From: Nitrincola lacisaponensis
GTDB taxonomy: Bacteria; Pseudomonadota; Gammaproteobacteria; Pseudomonadales; Balneatricaceae
DNA: 64,000 nucleotides
NCBI RefSeq assembly: GCF_000691225.1
Contig: NZ_JMSZ01000021.1
Span: 195,764 to 259,763, forward strand
Direction of reading: 5' to 3'
Part shown: positions 56,453 to 64,000 of the stretch, piece by piece
Numbering within the stretch: the first letter of the stretch is position 1
Layout of the letters: each line of letters begins with the position of its first letter
Made by a program: the position numbers and the translations under genes
Notes under the pieces: model-generated
Database searches by the model: none
Seen by the model: only the letters and a program-made list of their open reading frames with translations
What the model was told of the DNA's origin: nothing

Positions 56453-57238
56453 ATGACTCAGCAGCATACGACCCCCAAGACGCTGACCCACCGGATCACG
56501 TCAGAAAAACCTTTGCGCATCGCATTGATCGGTGCCATGGATCAGGAAATTGAACTGATTAAAGGTGCCATGGAAAATGTGCACTCTTTTAATCAGGCCG
56601 GTTATGAGTTTTATCAGGGACAGCTTCACGGTGCAGATGTCATCCTGCTAAAGTCCGGTATAGGTAAAGTCAATGCAGCCATCGGTACCACGATTCTGTT
56701 GCATGAGTTCAGCCCCGATTGTGTTATCAATACCGGTTCTGCGGGCGGGTTTGATCCGTCGCTGGCCGTGGGTGATGTGGTGATTTCAGATCGGGTCATA
56801 CACCATGATGCGGACCTGACGATTTTTGGCTATCAGCCTGGACAGTTGCCGGGCATGCCGCCAGCTTTTATCCCTGACCCGGATCTTTCAGCCATCGCCG
56901 AAAAATGCATTAACGAATTTGTTGGCATCAATACCGTGCATGGACTCATCGCGACCGGTGACAGCTTTATGGATGCACCGGAGCGCGTTGCTGCAACACG
57001 CAACACCTTTCCGGAAATTCAGGCGGTTGAAATGGAAGCCGCTGCGATTGCGCAGACTTGTCACCGGTTTGATATTCCGTTTATTGTCATACGTGCGTTG
57101 TCCGATATTGCCGGCAAGGAATCCAACATCTCCTTCAAAGAGTTTCTGGAAACCGCTGCAACCAACTCTGCCAACATGGTGTGTGCCATCGTTCGTGGTA
57201 TCGTGGCGCATCAGATTGAAATACAACAGGAGTCATGA
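56453..57238 (+). CDS. mtnN: 5'-methylthioadenosine/S-adenosylhomocysteine nucleosidase
   Basis: A 261-residue nucleosidase that splits MTA and SAH, recycling methyl-group by-products and feeding autoinducer-2 precursors. IALIGAMDQEIELI near residue 22, GIGKVNAAIGTT, NTGSAGGFDPSL and the substrate-binding VEMEAAAIAQ are seen, with the catalytic Asp in LSDIAG. The first 20 residues extend beyond most family members. It overlaps the next gene by 4 bp. Confidence 0.94.
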   Translation: MTQQHTTPKTLTHRITSEKPLRIALIGAMDQEIELIKGAMENVHSFNQAGYEFYQGQLHGADVILLKSGIGKVNAAIGTTILLHEFSPDCVINTGSAGGFDPSLAVGDVVISDRVIHHDADLTIFGYQPGQLPGMPPAFIPDPDLSAIAEKCINEFVGINTVHGLIATGDSFMDAPERVAATRNTFPEIQAVEMEAAAIAQTCHRFDIPFIVIRALSDIAGKESNISFKEFLETAATNSANMVCAIVRGIVAHQIEIQQES

Positions 57239-58113
57239 GCATGGCGAAAACGGCATTTATCGGACTGGGTACCATGGGATTCCCGATGGCAGGACATCTG
57301 GCCGCCAAGGGGCATGAGGTGTGTGTCTATAACCGCAGTGCTGAAAAAGCTGAGCAGTGGGTAGCCCAGCATGGTGGACGCATGGCGCAGACACCGGCGG
57401 CCGCTGCTGAAGGTGCCGAGTGGGTCTTCGTCTGCGTCGGTAATGATGATGACCTGCGCTCCGTCACTCTGGGTGATACCGGTGTACTGGCTGGCATGGC
57501 TGCAGGCTCGATTCTGGTGGATCACACCACGGCCTCTGCCGAAGTTGCACGAGAACTCTACGCAGCCGCTGCGGCGCAGGGCGTCCATTTTCTCGATGCG
57601 CCTGTTTCCGGCGGTCAGGCCGGTGCTGAGCAGGGTGTACTCAGTGTCATGGTGGGTGGCGAAGAAGCGGCATACAGCCGGACTGAACCGGTCGTGGCCA
57701 GCTATGCCCGCTCACAGAAACTGATCGGTGGTCCTGGTGCAGGACAGCTGGCCAAAATGGTCAACCAGATCTGTATCGCAGGACTGGTGCAGGGCCTGGC
57801 TGAAGCGGTGCACTTCATCGACAAGGCCGGTCTGGATGGTGAAAAAGTGTTCGATGTTATTCAGCACGGTGCCGCAGGCTCCTGGCAAATGGCGAATCGT
57901 CACAAGACCATGCTGCAGGGTGAGTTTGATTTCGGCTTTGCAGTAGACTGGATGCGTAAAGACCTCAGCATCGCGTTAAACGAAGCGCGCCGTAATGGTG
58001 CCCAGTTGCCGGTGACCGCACTGGTCGATCAGTTCTATGCCGAGGTGCAGCAGCGTGGCGGTGGACGCTGGGATACATCGAGTTTGGTGAAAAGGTTTGA
58101 GACAGGTCGTTAA
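57235..58113 (+). CDS. NAD(P)-dependent beta-hydroxyacid dehydrogenase (HIBADH/GarR family)
   Basis: A 292-residue oxidoreductase. The Rossmann motif is FIGLGTMGFPMAGHLA, the substrate loop is DAPVSGGQAGAEQG, and the catalytic Lys is in GQLAKMVNQ. Members act on 3-hydroxyisobutyrate, tartronate semialdehyde or succinic semialdehyde; which applies is not clear. ATG 57235 overlaps the mtnN stop; ATG 57241 is the alternative. Confidence 0.92.
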   Translation: MSMAKTAFIGLGTMGFPMAGHLAAKGHEVCVYNRSAEKAEQWVAQHGGRMAQTPAAAAEGAEWVFVCVGNDDDLRSVTLGDTGVLAGMAAGSILVDHTTASAEVARELYAAAAAQGVHFLDAPVSGGQAGAEQGVLSVMVGGEEAAYSRTEPVVASYARSQKLIGGPGAGQLAKMVNQICIAGLVQGLAEAVHFIDKAGLDGEKVFDVIQHGAAGSWQMANRHKTMLQGEFDFGFAVDWMRKDLSIALNEARRNGAQLPVTALVDQFYAEVQQRGGGRWDTSSLVKRFETGR

Positions 58114-58124
58114 TTCTTTATAAT
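58097..58124 (+). promoter_or_regulatory. Promoter of the small-ORF/uvrC/pgsA block
   Basis: TTGAGA, a 16-bp spacer and a perfect TATAAT at 58119-58124, followed by a GC-rich discriminator, 59 bp before the 46-codon ORF. Confidence 0.65.
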
Positions 58125-58182
58125 CGCGACCCAAAGGGCATCAAGACCCGCTGATTTCATTCAAAAACCAAAGGTAAGTTCT

Positions 58183-58323
58183 ATGACTTCTATCGATAAA
58201 TACAGCTTGATTTCACTGGCGCCAAGTCTGGCGGTTATCGTCGGCGTGGTGGCCATCACCGTATTTGGTATCGTTTTTCTGAAAAAAGCGATTGCCAAAG
58301 ATGCCGCGAAAGCCGGTGAATAA
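58183..58323 (+). CDS. 46-residue single-helix membrane protein
   Basis: A short frame starting MTSIDKYSLI and ending KDAAKAGE. One hydrophobic helix of about 21 residues (LAVIVGVVAITVFGIVFL) is followed by a Lys-rich end (KKAIAKDAAK), giving a likely N-out/C-in small membrane protein. AAAGG lies 8-12 nt before the ATG and a strong promoter stands upstream, which support it being real. Function unknown. Confidence 0.6.
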   Translation: MTSIDKYSLISLAPSLAVIVGVVAITVFGIVFLKKAIAKDAAKAGE

Positions 58324-58352
58324 ACCCGTTTGACCACTTCAGGATAACGTCT

Positions 58353-58664
58353 ATGCAGCGCTCAGTGAACATCAGTCAGCCAGAAAAAAGTGTCAGCGAC
58401 AATCAGCGCCATCCGCTGCTGTCTGATAACGACATCAATACCATTCTGGTCAATGGCGCCCAGATGTCACTGAGCAAGCTGAAACGGGCACGCTCGTTTA
58501 ATGCCCGGATCTACTACTACGCTGAAATCGGCGTCTATCTTGAAGTGTCACTGTCACGGGGAGCGGGCATTACCGACGCCACCCGTGAACAGTTGCAACA
58601 GATTCACAAAGATGCGACCCACATTCACATGAATGCCAACAAGCGACTGGCATTGAAATCCTGA
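58353..58664 (+). CDS. Conserved-looking 103-aa protein of unknown function
   Basis: A 103-residue cytosolic protein, not recognised. The N-terminus is polar; then a helix-beta arrangement (LLSDNDINTILVNGAQMSLSKLKRA, then ARIYYYAEIGVYLEVSL) and a His-rich end (IHKDATHIHMNANKRLAL). AGGATAACGTCT precedes the ATG. It ends 4 bp before uvrC and so is probably co-transcribed with it. Confidence 0.65.
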   Translation: MQRSVNISQPEKSVSDNQRHPLLSDNDINTILVNGAQMSLSKLKRARSFNARIYYYAEIGVYLEVSLSRGAGITDATREQLQQIHKDATHIHMNANKRLALKS

Positions 58665-58668
58665 CCGC

Positions 58669-60507
58669 ATGGCGGAGTCTCAATCGAACACCTTCGACGC
58701 TAAAGCCTTTCTGGCCAACCTGAGCACCCGTCCCGGGGTGTATCAGATGTACGACGAACAGGACAAGATTCTCTACGTCGGCAAAGCGCGCAACCTGAAA
58801 AACCGTGTCAGCAGCTACTTTCGCAGTTCAGGGCAGGGTGTAAAAACCCAGGCGCTGGTCTCGCATATCCGCCGTATTGAAGTGACGCTGACACACAGCG
58901 AAACCGAAGCCTTACTGCTGGAACAAAACCTGATCAAGGCACAGCGACCGCCTTATAATATTCTGCTGCGCGATGACAAGTCTTACCCCTATATCTTTAT
59001 CTCTTCCACTGACCAGTTTCCTGCGGTGCGCTTCCATCGGGGAGCTAAACGCGCCAAGGGGCAGTATTTCGGTCCTTTCCCCAGTGGCGGAGCGGTGCGG
59101 GAAAGCCTGAACCTGCTGCAGAAACTCTTCCGTATCCGTCAGTGTGAAGACAGCTTTTTCCGCAATCGTTCACGGCCATGCCTGCAGCATCAGATCAAAC
59201 GCTGTACGGCACCCTGTGTCGGCCTGATCGATGAGGAGCGCTACGCTGAAGACCTGCGCCACGCCAGCATGTTTCTTGAAGGCAAAAACAAAGCCGTGAT
59301 TCAGGAACTGGCACTGCGCATGGAACAAGCGGCAACGGCACTGGACTTCGAGCTGGCCGCCGAGCTGCGTGACCAGATCTCTGCTTTGCGCCAGGTACAG
59401 GAACAGCAATATGTGTCTGGCAGCGGTGGCGAGGCCGATGTATTTGGCTGTGCGATCAACAGCGGCGTGATCTCGATCCATGCCCTGTTTGTGCGAGGCG
59501 GGCGAGTCATCGGCAGTAAAGCCTATCACCCCAAACTCTCGCTGGAAGGGACAGAGAGCGAAGTGCTGTCGGCCTTTATTGCCCAATTTTATCTGACAGG
59601 AGCTCGTGAGATCCCGTCAGCGATCATTTTACCCATAGCGCTGGAAGACGCCGATCTGATTGAGCAGGCGCTGTGCGACAAAACCCAGCGCCGCATACGG
59701 GTCATGCACAGTGTGCGAGGTGACAGAGCTGGCTGGCAGCGTCTGGCACAAACCAATGCCCAGCAGCAACTGGTCAGTCAGTTAGCCAGTAAACAGACCA
59801 TTGCGCAACGCCTGCTGTCCCTGCAGGCACTGCTGGACATGGACACCAGTATTCAGCGTATGGAGTGCTTCGATATCAGTCACAGCTCAGGTGAAGCGAC
59901 AGTAGCCTCCTGCGTGGTGTTTGACGCGAATGGACCACTCAAATCCGATTACCGCCACTTTAATATCGAAGGCATAACGGCAGGCGATGATTATGCCGCC
60001 ATGCAACAGGCTCTGGAGCGGCGCTATACCCGCCTGAAGAAGGGGGAGGGCAAGCTGCCCGATTTGCTGGTGATTGATGGTGGCAAAGGGCAGGTGTCTC
60101 AGGCCATGAAAGTGCTGGAGTCATTGCAGATTACAGAGGTTCAGGTGATCGGCATTGCCAAGGGCACCACCCGCAAGGCCGGTTTTGAGTTCCTGGTGAA
60201 TGGTTTGACCGGCAGCGAATCCGTTCTGCCAGCCGACTCTGGAGCCTTGCACCTGCTGCAGCATATTCGTGATGAAGCGCATCGCTTCGCCATCACCGGC
60301 CATCGTGCACGCCGAGGCAAACTGCGTAAACGCTCATTACTTGAGGATATTCCCGGTATCGGCCAGAAAAGACGTCGGGAGCTGCTCAAGTATTTCGGCA
60401 GTATCAAAGAGATAGAGAACGCAAGTGTTGAAGAAATTGCAAAAGTCTCTACCATAAGTGCTAAGCTGGCACAGGAAATCTGGTCGTGCCTGCATCCCGA
60501 CAGCTGA
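58669..60507 (+). CDS. uvrC: UvrABC excision nuclease subunit C
   Basis: A 612-residue dual nuclease of nucleotide excision repair. The GIY-YIG domain is PGVYQMYDEQDKILYVGKARNLKNR (PGVYQMYD, ILYVGKARNLKNR) for the 3' cut, a UVR domain (LDFELAAELRDQI) binds UvrB, an RNase H-like domain (ECFDISHSSGE, VIDGGKGQ) makes the 5' cut, and the C-terminus has helix-hairpin-helix motifs (DIPGIGQKRRREL). Confidence 0.97.
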   Translation: MAESQSNTFDAKAFLANLSTRPGVYQMYDEQDKILYVGKARNLKNRVSSYFRSSGQGVKTQALVSHIRRIEVTLTHSETEALLLEQNLIKAQRPPYNILLRDDKSYPYIFISSTDQFPAVRFHRGAKRAKGQYFGPFPSGGAVRESLNLLQKLFRIRQCEDSFFRNRSRPCLQHQIKRCTAPCVGLIDEERYAEDLRHASMFLEGKNKAVIQELALRMEQAATALDFELAAELRDQISALRQVQEQQYVSGSGGEADVFGCAINSGVISIHALFVRGGRVIGSKAYHPKLSLEGTESEVLSAFIAQFYLTGAREIPSAIILPIALEDADLIEQALCDKTQRRIRVMHSVRGDRAGWQRLAQTNAQQQLVSQLASKQTIAQRLLSLQALLDMDTSIQRMECFDISHSSGEATVASCVVFDANGPLKSDYRHFNIEGITAGDDYAAMQQALERRYTRLKKGEGKLPDLLVIDGGKGQVSQAMKVLESLQITEVQVIGIAKGTTRKAGFEFLVNGLTGSESVLPADSGALHLLQHIRDEAHRFAITGHRARRGKLRKRSLLEDIPGIGQKRRRELLKYFGSIKEIENASVEEIAKVSTISAKLAQEIWSCLHPDS

Positions 60508-60520
60508 ACAGGACCACACC

Positions 60521-61081
60521 ATGCTGTTTTCAATGAAAATACCTAATCTGCTGACACTGCTGCGGATTTTTTTGATTCCGGTATTTGTAATCATTTATTA
60601 CATACCGGGCAGCTGGTCATCCTGGGTGGCTGCCGCCGTGTTTGGCCTGGCTGCGCTGACAGACTGGCTGGACGGCTACCTGGCCCGCCGACTGGATCAG
60701 CATTCACCCTTTGGTGCCTTTCTGGACCCGGTTGCCGATAAGCTGATGGTTGCCGTGGCACTGGTGATGCTGGTTGAGACCTATGCAACGCCCATGGTCA
60801 CCATTCCGGCAGTGGTGATTATCGGTCGGGAAATCGTGATTTCAGCCCTGCGCGAATGGATGGCCGAAATTGGTGAGCGCACCCGTGTCGCCGTCTCCAT
60901 GATCGGCAAGGTCAAAACCACCCTGCAAATGGTTGCGATCCTGGTGCTCATTGCCGTGCCGCCTTTCTCGCTGCTGTCCTGGGTCGGAATCCTGACCCTC
61001 TACGGGGCAGCATTACTGACACTCTGGTCAATGTTCCTCTACCTGCGTGCCGCCTGGCCGCTACTCAGTGACGATATTTGA
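60521..61081 (+). CDS. pgsA: CDP-diacylglycerol--glycerol-3-phosphate 3-phosphatidyltransferase
   Basis: A 186-residue membrane enzyme for phosphatidylglycerol synthesis. The CDP-alcohol phosphotransferase motif is DWLDGYLARRLDQHSPFGAFLDPVADK (DWLDGYLARR, then GAFLDPVADK). PNLLTLLRIFLIP is the usual N-terminus. ATG 60521 is 13 bp after uvrC stop, the conserved uvrC-pgsA order. Confidence 0.96.
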   Translation: MLFSMKIPNLLTLLRIFLIPVFVIIYYIPGSWSSWVAAAVFGLAALTDWLDGYLARRLDQHSPFGAFLDPVADKLMVAVALVMLVETYATPMVTIPAVVIIGREIVISALREWMAEIGERTRVAVSMIGKVKTTLQMVAILVLIAVPPFSLLSWVGILTLYGAALLTLWSMFLYLRAAWPLLSDDI

Positions 61082-61142
61082 GCTTTGAGCTGTTTATTAT
61101 TTGATCATAAATGCTGAAAAAACAGAAACTTGAAAAAAACTA

Positions 61143-61170
61143 TTGACGGCAAATTCTATATCCGTACAAT
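61143..61170 (+). promoter_or_regulatory. Promoter of tRNA Gly-Cys-Leu operon
   Basis: TTGACG, a 16-bp spacer and TACAAT, 37 bp before tRNA-Gly. Confidence 0.7.
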
Positions 61171-61207
61171 ACGCACCCACTGACAGACATTGCCTGTCCA
61201 GTGAAAT

Positions 61208-61283
<76 letters not shown>

Positions 61284-61319
61284 AATCAGGCCTCGCCTGA
61301 TCGTTTTAAGAGAGTCAAA

Positions 61320-61393
61320 GGCTGGATGGCAGAGTGGTCATGCAGCGGACTGCAACTCCGTGTACGCCGGTTCGATTCCGACTCCAGCCTCCA
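61320..61393 (+). tRNA. tRNA-Cys (anticodon GCA)
   Basis: Acceptor GGCTGGA/TCCAGCC, anticodon loop CTGCAAC reading GCA, 74 nt with encoded CCA. Confidence 0.95.
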
Positions 61394-61437
61394 TTCTCTT
61401 AAACACCTGATCCCCGGATCATACCGTGACAACACCG

Positions 61438-61524
61438 GCCCCGATGGTGAAATTGGTAGACACAAGGGACTTAAAATCCCTCGGCTGAAAGGCTGTACCG
61501 GTTCGAGTCCGGTTCGGGGCACCA
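61438..61524 (+). tRNA. tRNA-Leu (anticodon TAA)
   Basis: An 87-nt class II tRNA. Acceptor GCCCCGA/TCGGGGC, anticodon loop CTTAAAA reading TAA, long variable arm, encoded CCA. The integron begins 156 bp downstream. Confidence 0.95.
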
Positions 61525-61563
61525 TCACCAGAAATTCTGCTCAATCTTCCCAGATCATACCTG

Positions 61564-61600
61564 CAAGCAAGTCTTGCAATATTCAATGTTGCTTGTTTTA
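61564..61600 (+). terminator. Weak terminator-like hairpin after tRNA operon
   Basis: CAAGCAA pairs with TTGCTTG over an 18-nt loop, then TTTTA. Confidence 0.3.
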
Positions 61601-61680
61601 ATTCCTGAAGACAATCTGGACATATTCTACAGCTGTGATGGAGCACCGGCCCTGCGGTAGCCTTCCTGACGTTTAGAGCT

Positions 61681-62664
61681 TCACCTGTCCAGGGGACTTG
61701 AAACATTGCGTTCATGTATACCGATGACATGGGTATAAATCATGGTCGTATTAATATCGTTATGCCCCAGTAGCTCCTGAATATTGCGTATATCTGTGCC
61801 TGCACGAAGCAGGTTTGTTGCGAAAGAGTGTCTTAACGTGTGGCAACTGGCTTTCTTGTGAATATGCGATTTTGCCAAGGCCCGCGCAACTGAACGTCGG
61901 ACCTGTTGCTCACCTACGTGATGACGACGAATCACCCCACTGCGTGGATCTTTAGCGCGATTAGGTGCCGGAAAAATATACTGCCAGGCGGGGCTGGTAG
62001 CCGCCTTAGGGTATTTCTTCTCCAGCGCATAGGGCAAATACACCTTGCCAAAACCTTCATTGAGATCTTGCTGATGGATAGACAAGGCCAGATCAATTTG
62101 TATACGCAAAGGTTCAAGCAATGCCTTGGGTAGTAGTGTACGACGGCATTTATCGCCCTTGGCTTCACGAATAATCAGGCACTGCTGAGCGAAATCAACA
62201 TCCTGGACACGCAAGCGAACCGATTCCATTACACGAAGCCCGGAGCCATACATCAAACTGGCAACCAGTTTATGATCCCCCTCCATAAAACCAAGCACAC
62301 GCATGGCTTCTTCATGGGTGAAAACAGTCGGTATCCGACGGCCTTTATTGGTTCGAGTAAATGCCAGCTGTCCAAGATCCTTGTGCAGGAAGTGTTTATA
62401 AAGAAACACAACCGCATTCAACGCAGTTTTTTGCGTGTTGATGGCAACATGACGCTGATTAGCAAGATAGCTTAACCAGGCATCTACTTCGATGGCTCCC
62501 ATCTCTAGAGGATGACGCTTCTGATGAAAATAAATGAAATCCTTGATCCAGCCGCAATAGGTTTTTTCTGTACGATAAGCCAGATGACGTGAGCGCATGG
62601 ATGCACGGAGCTGATCCATGAAACGTGAAGGATTAGCAGGCAAGGGTGGTGGTATATCATCCAT
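61681..62664 (-). CDS. intI: Integron integrase (IntI family tyrosine recombinase)
   Basis: A 327-residue tyrosine recombinase. The catalytic set is seen as SGLRVMES (Arg), [12 protein letters not shown] (His-X-X-Arg) and Tyr310 in TTMIYTHV. The insertion [21 protein letters not shown]...[12 protein letters not shown] between the first Arg and the HXXR box is the extra helix region unique to IntI and separates it from XerC/D or phage integrases. ATG 62664 follows AAGGAGC. It reads away from the cassettes, the normal integron layout. A LexA box upstream indicates SOS control. Confidence 0.95.
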   Translation of the reverse strand: MDDIPPPLPANPSRFMDQLRASMRSRHLAYRTEKTYCGWIKDFIYFHQKRHPLEMGAIEVDAWLSYLANQRHVAINTQKTALNAVVFLYKHFLHKDLGQLAFTRTNKGRRIPTVFTHEEAMRVLGFMEGDHKLVASLMYGSGLRVMESVRLRVQDVDFAQQCLIIREAKGDKCRRTLLPKALLEPLRIQIDLALSIHQQDLNEGFGKVYLPYALEKKYPKAATSPAWQYIFPAPNRAKDPRSGVIRRHHVGEQQVRRSVARALAKSHIHKKASCHTLRHSFATNLLRAGTDIRNIQELLGHNDINTTMIYTHVIGIHERNVSSPLDR

Positions 62665-62695
62665 TAACAGCTCCTTGTTATGAATTAAATAACAA

Positions 62696-62715
62696 TACTG
62701 TTTTTATATACAGTA
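62696..62715. promoter_or_regulatory. LexA (SOS) box in the intI promoter
   Basis: TACTGTTTTTATATACAGTA is a full match to CTGT-N8-ACAG with flanking TA, 32 bp upstream of the intI start. LexA control of integron integrases is established in other gammaproteobacteria. Confidence 0.88.
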
Positions 62716-62999
62716 TTTTGTGTTTGGTCAAGTCAGAGTGGCTGGCAAAGTGGTCGTAGAGGCTCATATCCAGGAAGGTAGTTTTAAAGTTGTATTAATT
62801 TTAAGAAAATCATACTCTTGCTTTCATTTGGTGAAATCGTGATAGTAGTCTGCATGATCGATTTGCCATTGGCATGAATGTCATAGATGCTAGAGAAAAT
62901 GGAACAGCCCAGGGTTTTGAGCTAGCTTGGGTTCAATTAATTGGCTGGGATAGTGGTCTTGGCAAAGTGGCCTTTGGGGCTACGATATAAATGTTAAGT
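62716..62999 (+). other. attI-like region of the integron
   Basis: The space between the LexA box and first cassette has no convincing full gene. It ends in GTTAAGT (62993-62999), a perfect GTTRRRY recombination core, 5 nt before the first cassette ATG. TGGCAAAGTGG occurs twice, at 62743-62753 and 62960-62970, in longer partly similar segments, which could be integrase-binding direct repeats. A second weaker core-like GTTGTAT lies at 62789-62795. A 38-codon frame, 62874-62990, is discussed under findings. The exact attI limits cannot be fixed by eye. Confidence 0.55.
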
Positions 63000-63003
63000 G
63001 TCT

Positions 63004-63345
63004 ATGAGAACTGAGCACGATATAAAATTAATGTTGTATGCCCAAAGCGGGCTTCTGGGTGAAGTTGCGCCATCCTTTAGGGCAGTGTCATTCAGCCTGT
63101 CTAAGGACGGTGAAGACTTGGTTGCGCGTTTTATATTCGATGGTGAGCCAAGCGAAGAAGCTAAGGAAGTTGCTAGCGTTGCACTGACCAATATCCTAGC
63201 AAATTATTCAAAGAGCCATCGCAGCTATACCGAAGAGATGTTAGCGGTTCCGTATCCAAATAAGATGGAGCACCTTCCGCTGCTGGTTTATCTGCGTAAC
63301 GAAGACGATTGGAACTCATGGTCAAAACTATACAAAAACACTTAA
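63004..63345 (+). CDS. First integron cassette gene, unknown function
   Basis: A 113-residue cytosolic protein starting MRTEHDIKLML. It has LLGEVAPSFRAVSFS, then FDGEPSEEAKEVASVALTNI and a later acidic end (NEDDWNSW). The LLGEV.P..RAV...DGEPSEE pattern resembles small proteins I recall from cassettes and immunity-gene islands, but I cannot assign a family. The start follows the core site by 5 nt and the TAA lies inside the attC R'' box, the usual cassette layout. GTG 62998 is an alternative start that would lie in the core site. Confidence 0.8.
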   Translation: MRTEHDIKLMLYAQSGLLGEVAPSFRAVSFSLSKDGEDLVARFIFDGEPSEEAKEVASVALTNILANYSKSHRSYTEEMLAVPYPNKMEHLPLLVYLRNEDDWNSWSKLYKNT

Positions 63346-63424
63346 CAAGGCGCATCACTCGCGGCCTTCGGCCGCTGGGATGCCAACCGCTGCGCGGCTG
63401 TCACCCGTGTGCTTTGCGTTATAT
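63340..63424 (+). repeat. attC recombination site of cassette 1
   Basis: An 85-bp imperfect palindrome. The R'' box ACTTAAC (63340-63346) matches RYYYAAC and the R' box GTTATAT (63418-63424) matches GTTRRRY except one base. Between them are the L''-like AAGGCGC, a strong hairpin GCGGCC-TTC-GGCCGC, GATGCC pairing back to GGC.CATC, and the L'-like GTGCTTTGC. This is the structure of a 59-base element. Confidence 0.88.
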
Positions 63425-63514
63425 GCCTCCAGAAGCGGCAGCTCGTGCTTTTTATTTGGATCGAAAAGGGCGTTGGAAATAGTATCTTTAGCCTATTGAT
63501 ATTGGATTTCGGAG

Positions 63515-64000
63515 ATGATTTTGGACAATAACTTTAATAATGGCGCTAGGTTTTTTCGAGCTGATCTTCACATACATTCTTACGGAAAAGATTCAGGTTC
63601 GTTTGATGTTAATGACCAACAAATGACACCTCAGAATATTGTGGACACAGCAATAGATTCTAATCTAAAAATTATTAGTATTACGGATCACAATGAAATT
63701 CTAAACAGTAAGGCCGCAATTGATTATGCAGAAGGCAAGGATATATTTGTTGTGCCAGGGATTGAGGTCAGCACAACACAAGGGCATCTCCTTGTATATT
63801 TTCAGAGCTTTCAAGACTTGAGGTCTTTTTACGGGAAACTTACTATTTCCGACGACAAAGAGCGTTGCTCACAAGGTATTGTCGAGTGCTTAAATTTTGC
63901 TTCGCAATTTAATGGATTTGGAATACTTGCTCACATTGAATTGGATTCTGGATTTGAGAAAACAGTAGTGAGATTTAATGCTCAAATGGAAGACATATTA
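63515..64000 (+). CDS. PHP-domain protein in second cassette, 3' partial
   Basis: 162 codons are visible and the frame runs off the window. PHP metal motifs appear in order: ADLHIHSYG (about residue 17), ISITDHNEI (about residue 55), VPGIEVSTTQGHLLVYF (about residue 81) and GILAHIE (about residue 140). This is a phosphoesterase/nuclease-type fold. The segment resembles the N-terminus of large PHP-ATPase proteins (TrlF-like), but the ATPase part would lie outside. The base composition is clearly AT-richer than the host genes. GGAG directly before ATG is too close; TTG 63521 would space better. It starts 91 bp after the attC core. Confidence 0.8.
   Translation, partial: MILDNNFNNGARFFRADLHIHSYGKDSGSFDVNDQQMTPQNIVDTAIDSNLKIISITDHNEILNSKAAIDYAEGKDIFVVPGIEVSTTQGHLLVYFQSFQDLRSFYGKLTISDDKERCSQGIVECLNFASQFNGFGILAHIELDSGFEKTVVRFNAQMEDIL

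Overview
The window is a 64 kb piece of a gammaproteobacterial chromosome. Gene content and order point to the Oceanospirillales/Pseudomonadales side: tRNA Arg-His-Leu-His just before tig-clpP-clpX; yceD-rpmF-plsX-fabD-fabG-acpP-fabF-pabC-mltG-tmk-holB-pilZ-tatD with no fabH; and yccA followed by tusDCBE. A marine or halotolerant Oceanospirillaceae-like bacterium is my inference. No 16S rRNA gene is present to test it.

Region 1 (1-12.8 kb) is metal acquisition. A flavodoxin-type reductase (cut by the left edge) precedes a TonB-dependent receptor with a 19-bp palindromic Fur-like site. A Zur-like site drives a DUF1826 gene and a ZigA/CobW zinc GTPase. A leftward exbB-exbD-exbD-tonB operon and a second receptor joined to a membrane polyferredoxin follow, then folD.

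Region 2 (12.9-17.1 kb) holds four tRNAs, tig, clpP and clpX. Region 3 (17.2-21.6 kb) replaces the lon-hupB genes often found here with a siderophore-interacting reductase and a complete iron-siderophore ABC importer. Region 4 (21.6-28.3 kb) is a six-gene packed operon: gamma-glutamyltransferase, GNAT, a rhodanese-dioxygenase fusion, an XpaC-like protein, TelA and an Asp/Glu racemase. Region 5 (28.4-42.5 kb) has a PPC-like repeat protein, a bPH protein, the carboxynorspermidine polyamine pair, an MltA-like protein, a DUF1778/GNAT toxin-antitoxin pair, a YdiJ-type dehydrogenase, rraA, a J-domain protein, rnk, a HAD phosphatase, an S49 peptidase and yceF.

Region 6 (42.5-52.6 kb) is the fatty-acid/cell-envelope/replication cluster. 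Region 7 (52.6-61.1 kb) has cheW, the tus sulfur relay, yccA, truC, mtnN, an oxidoreductase, two small unknowns, uvrC and pgsA. Region 8 (61.2-64 kb) has three tRNAs and then a chromosomal integron. Its integrase is leftward with a perfect LexA box, followed by an attI-like region, a first cassette with its attC, and the start of a second, AT-rich cassette encoding a PHP-domain protein that runs off the window. This accessory end is the likeliest place for an undescribed system, possibly a defence gene carried as a cassette.
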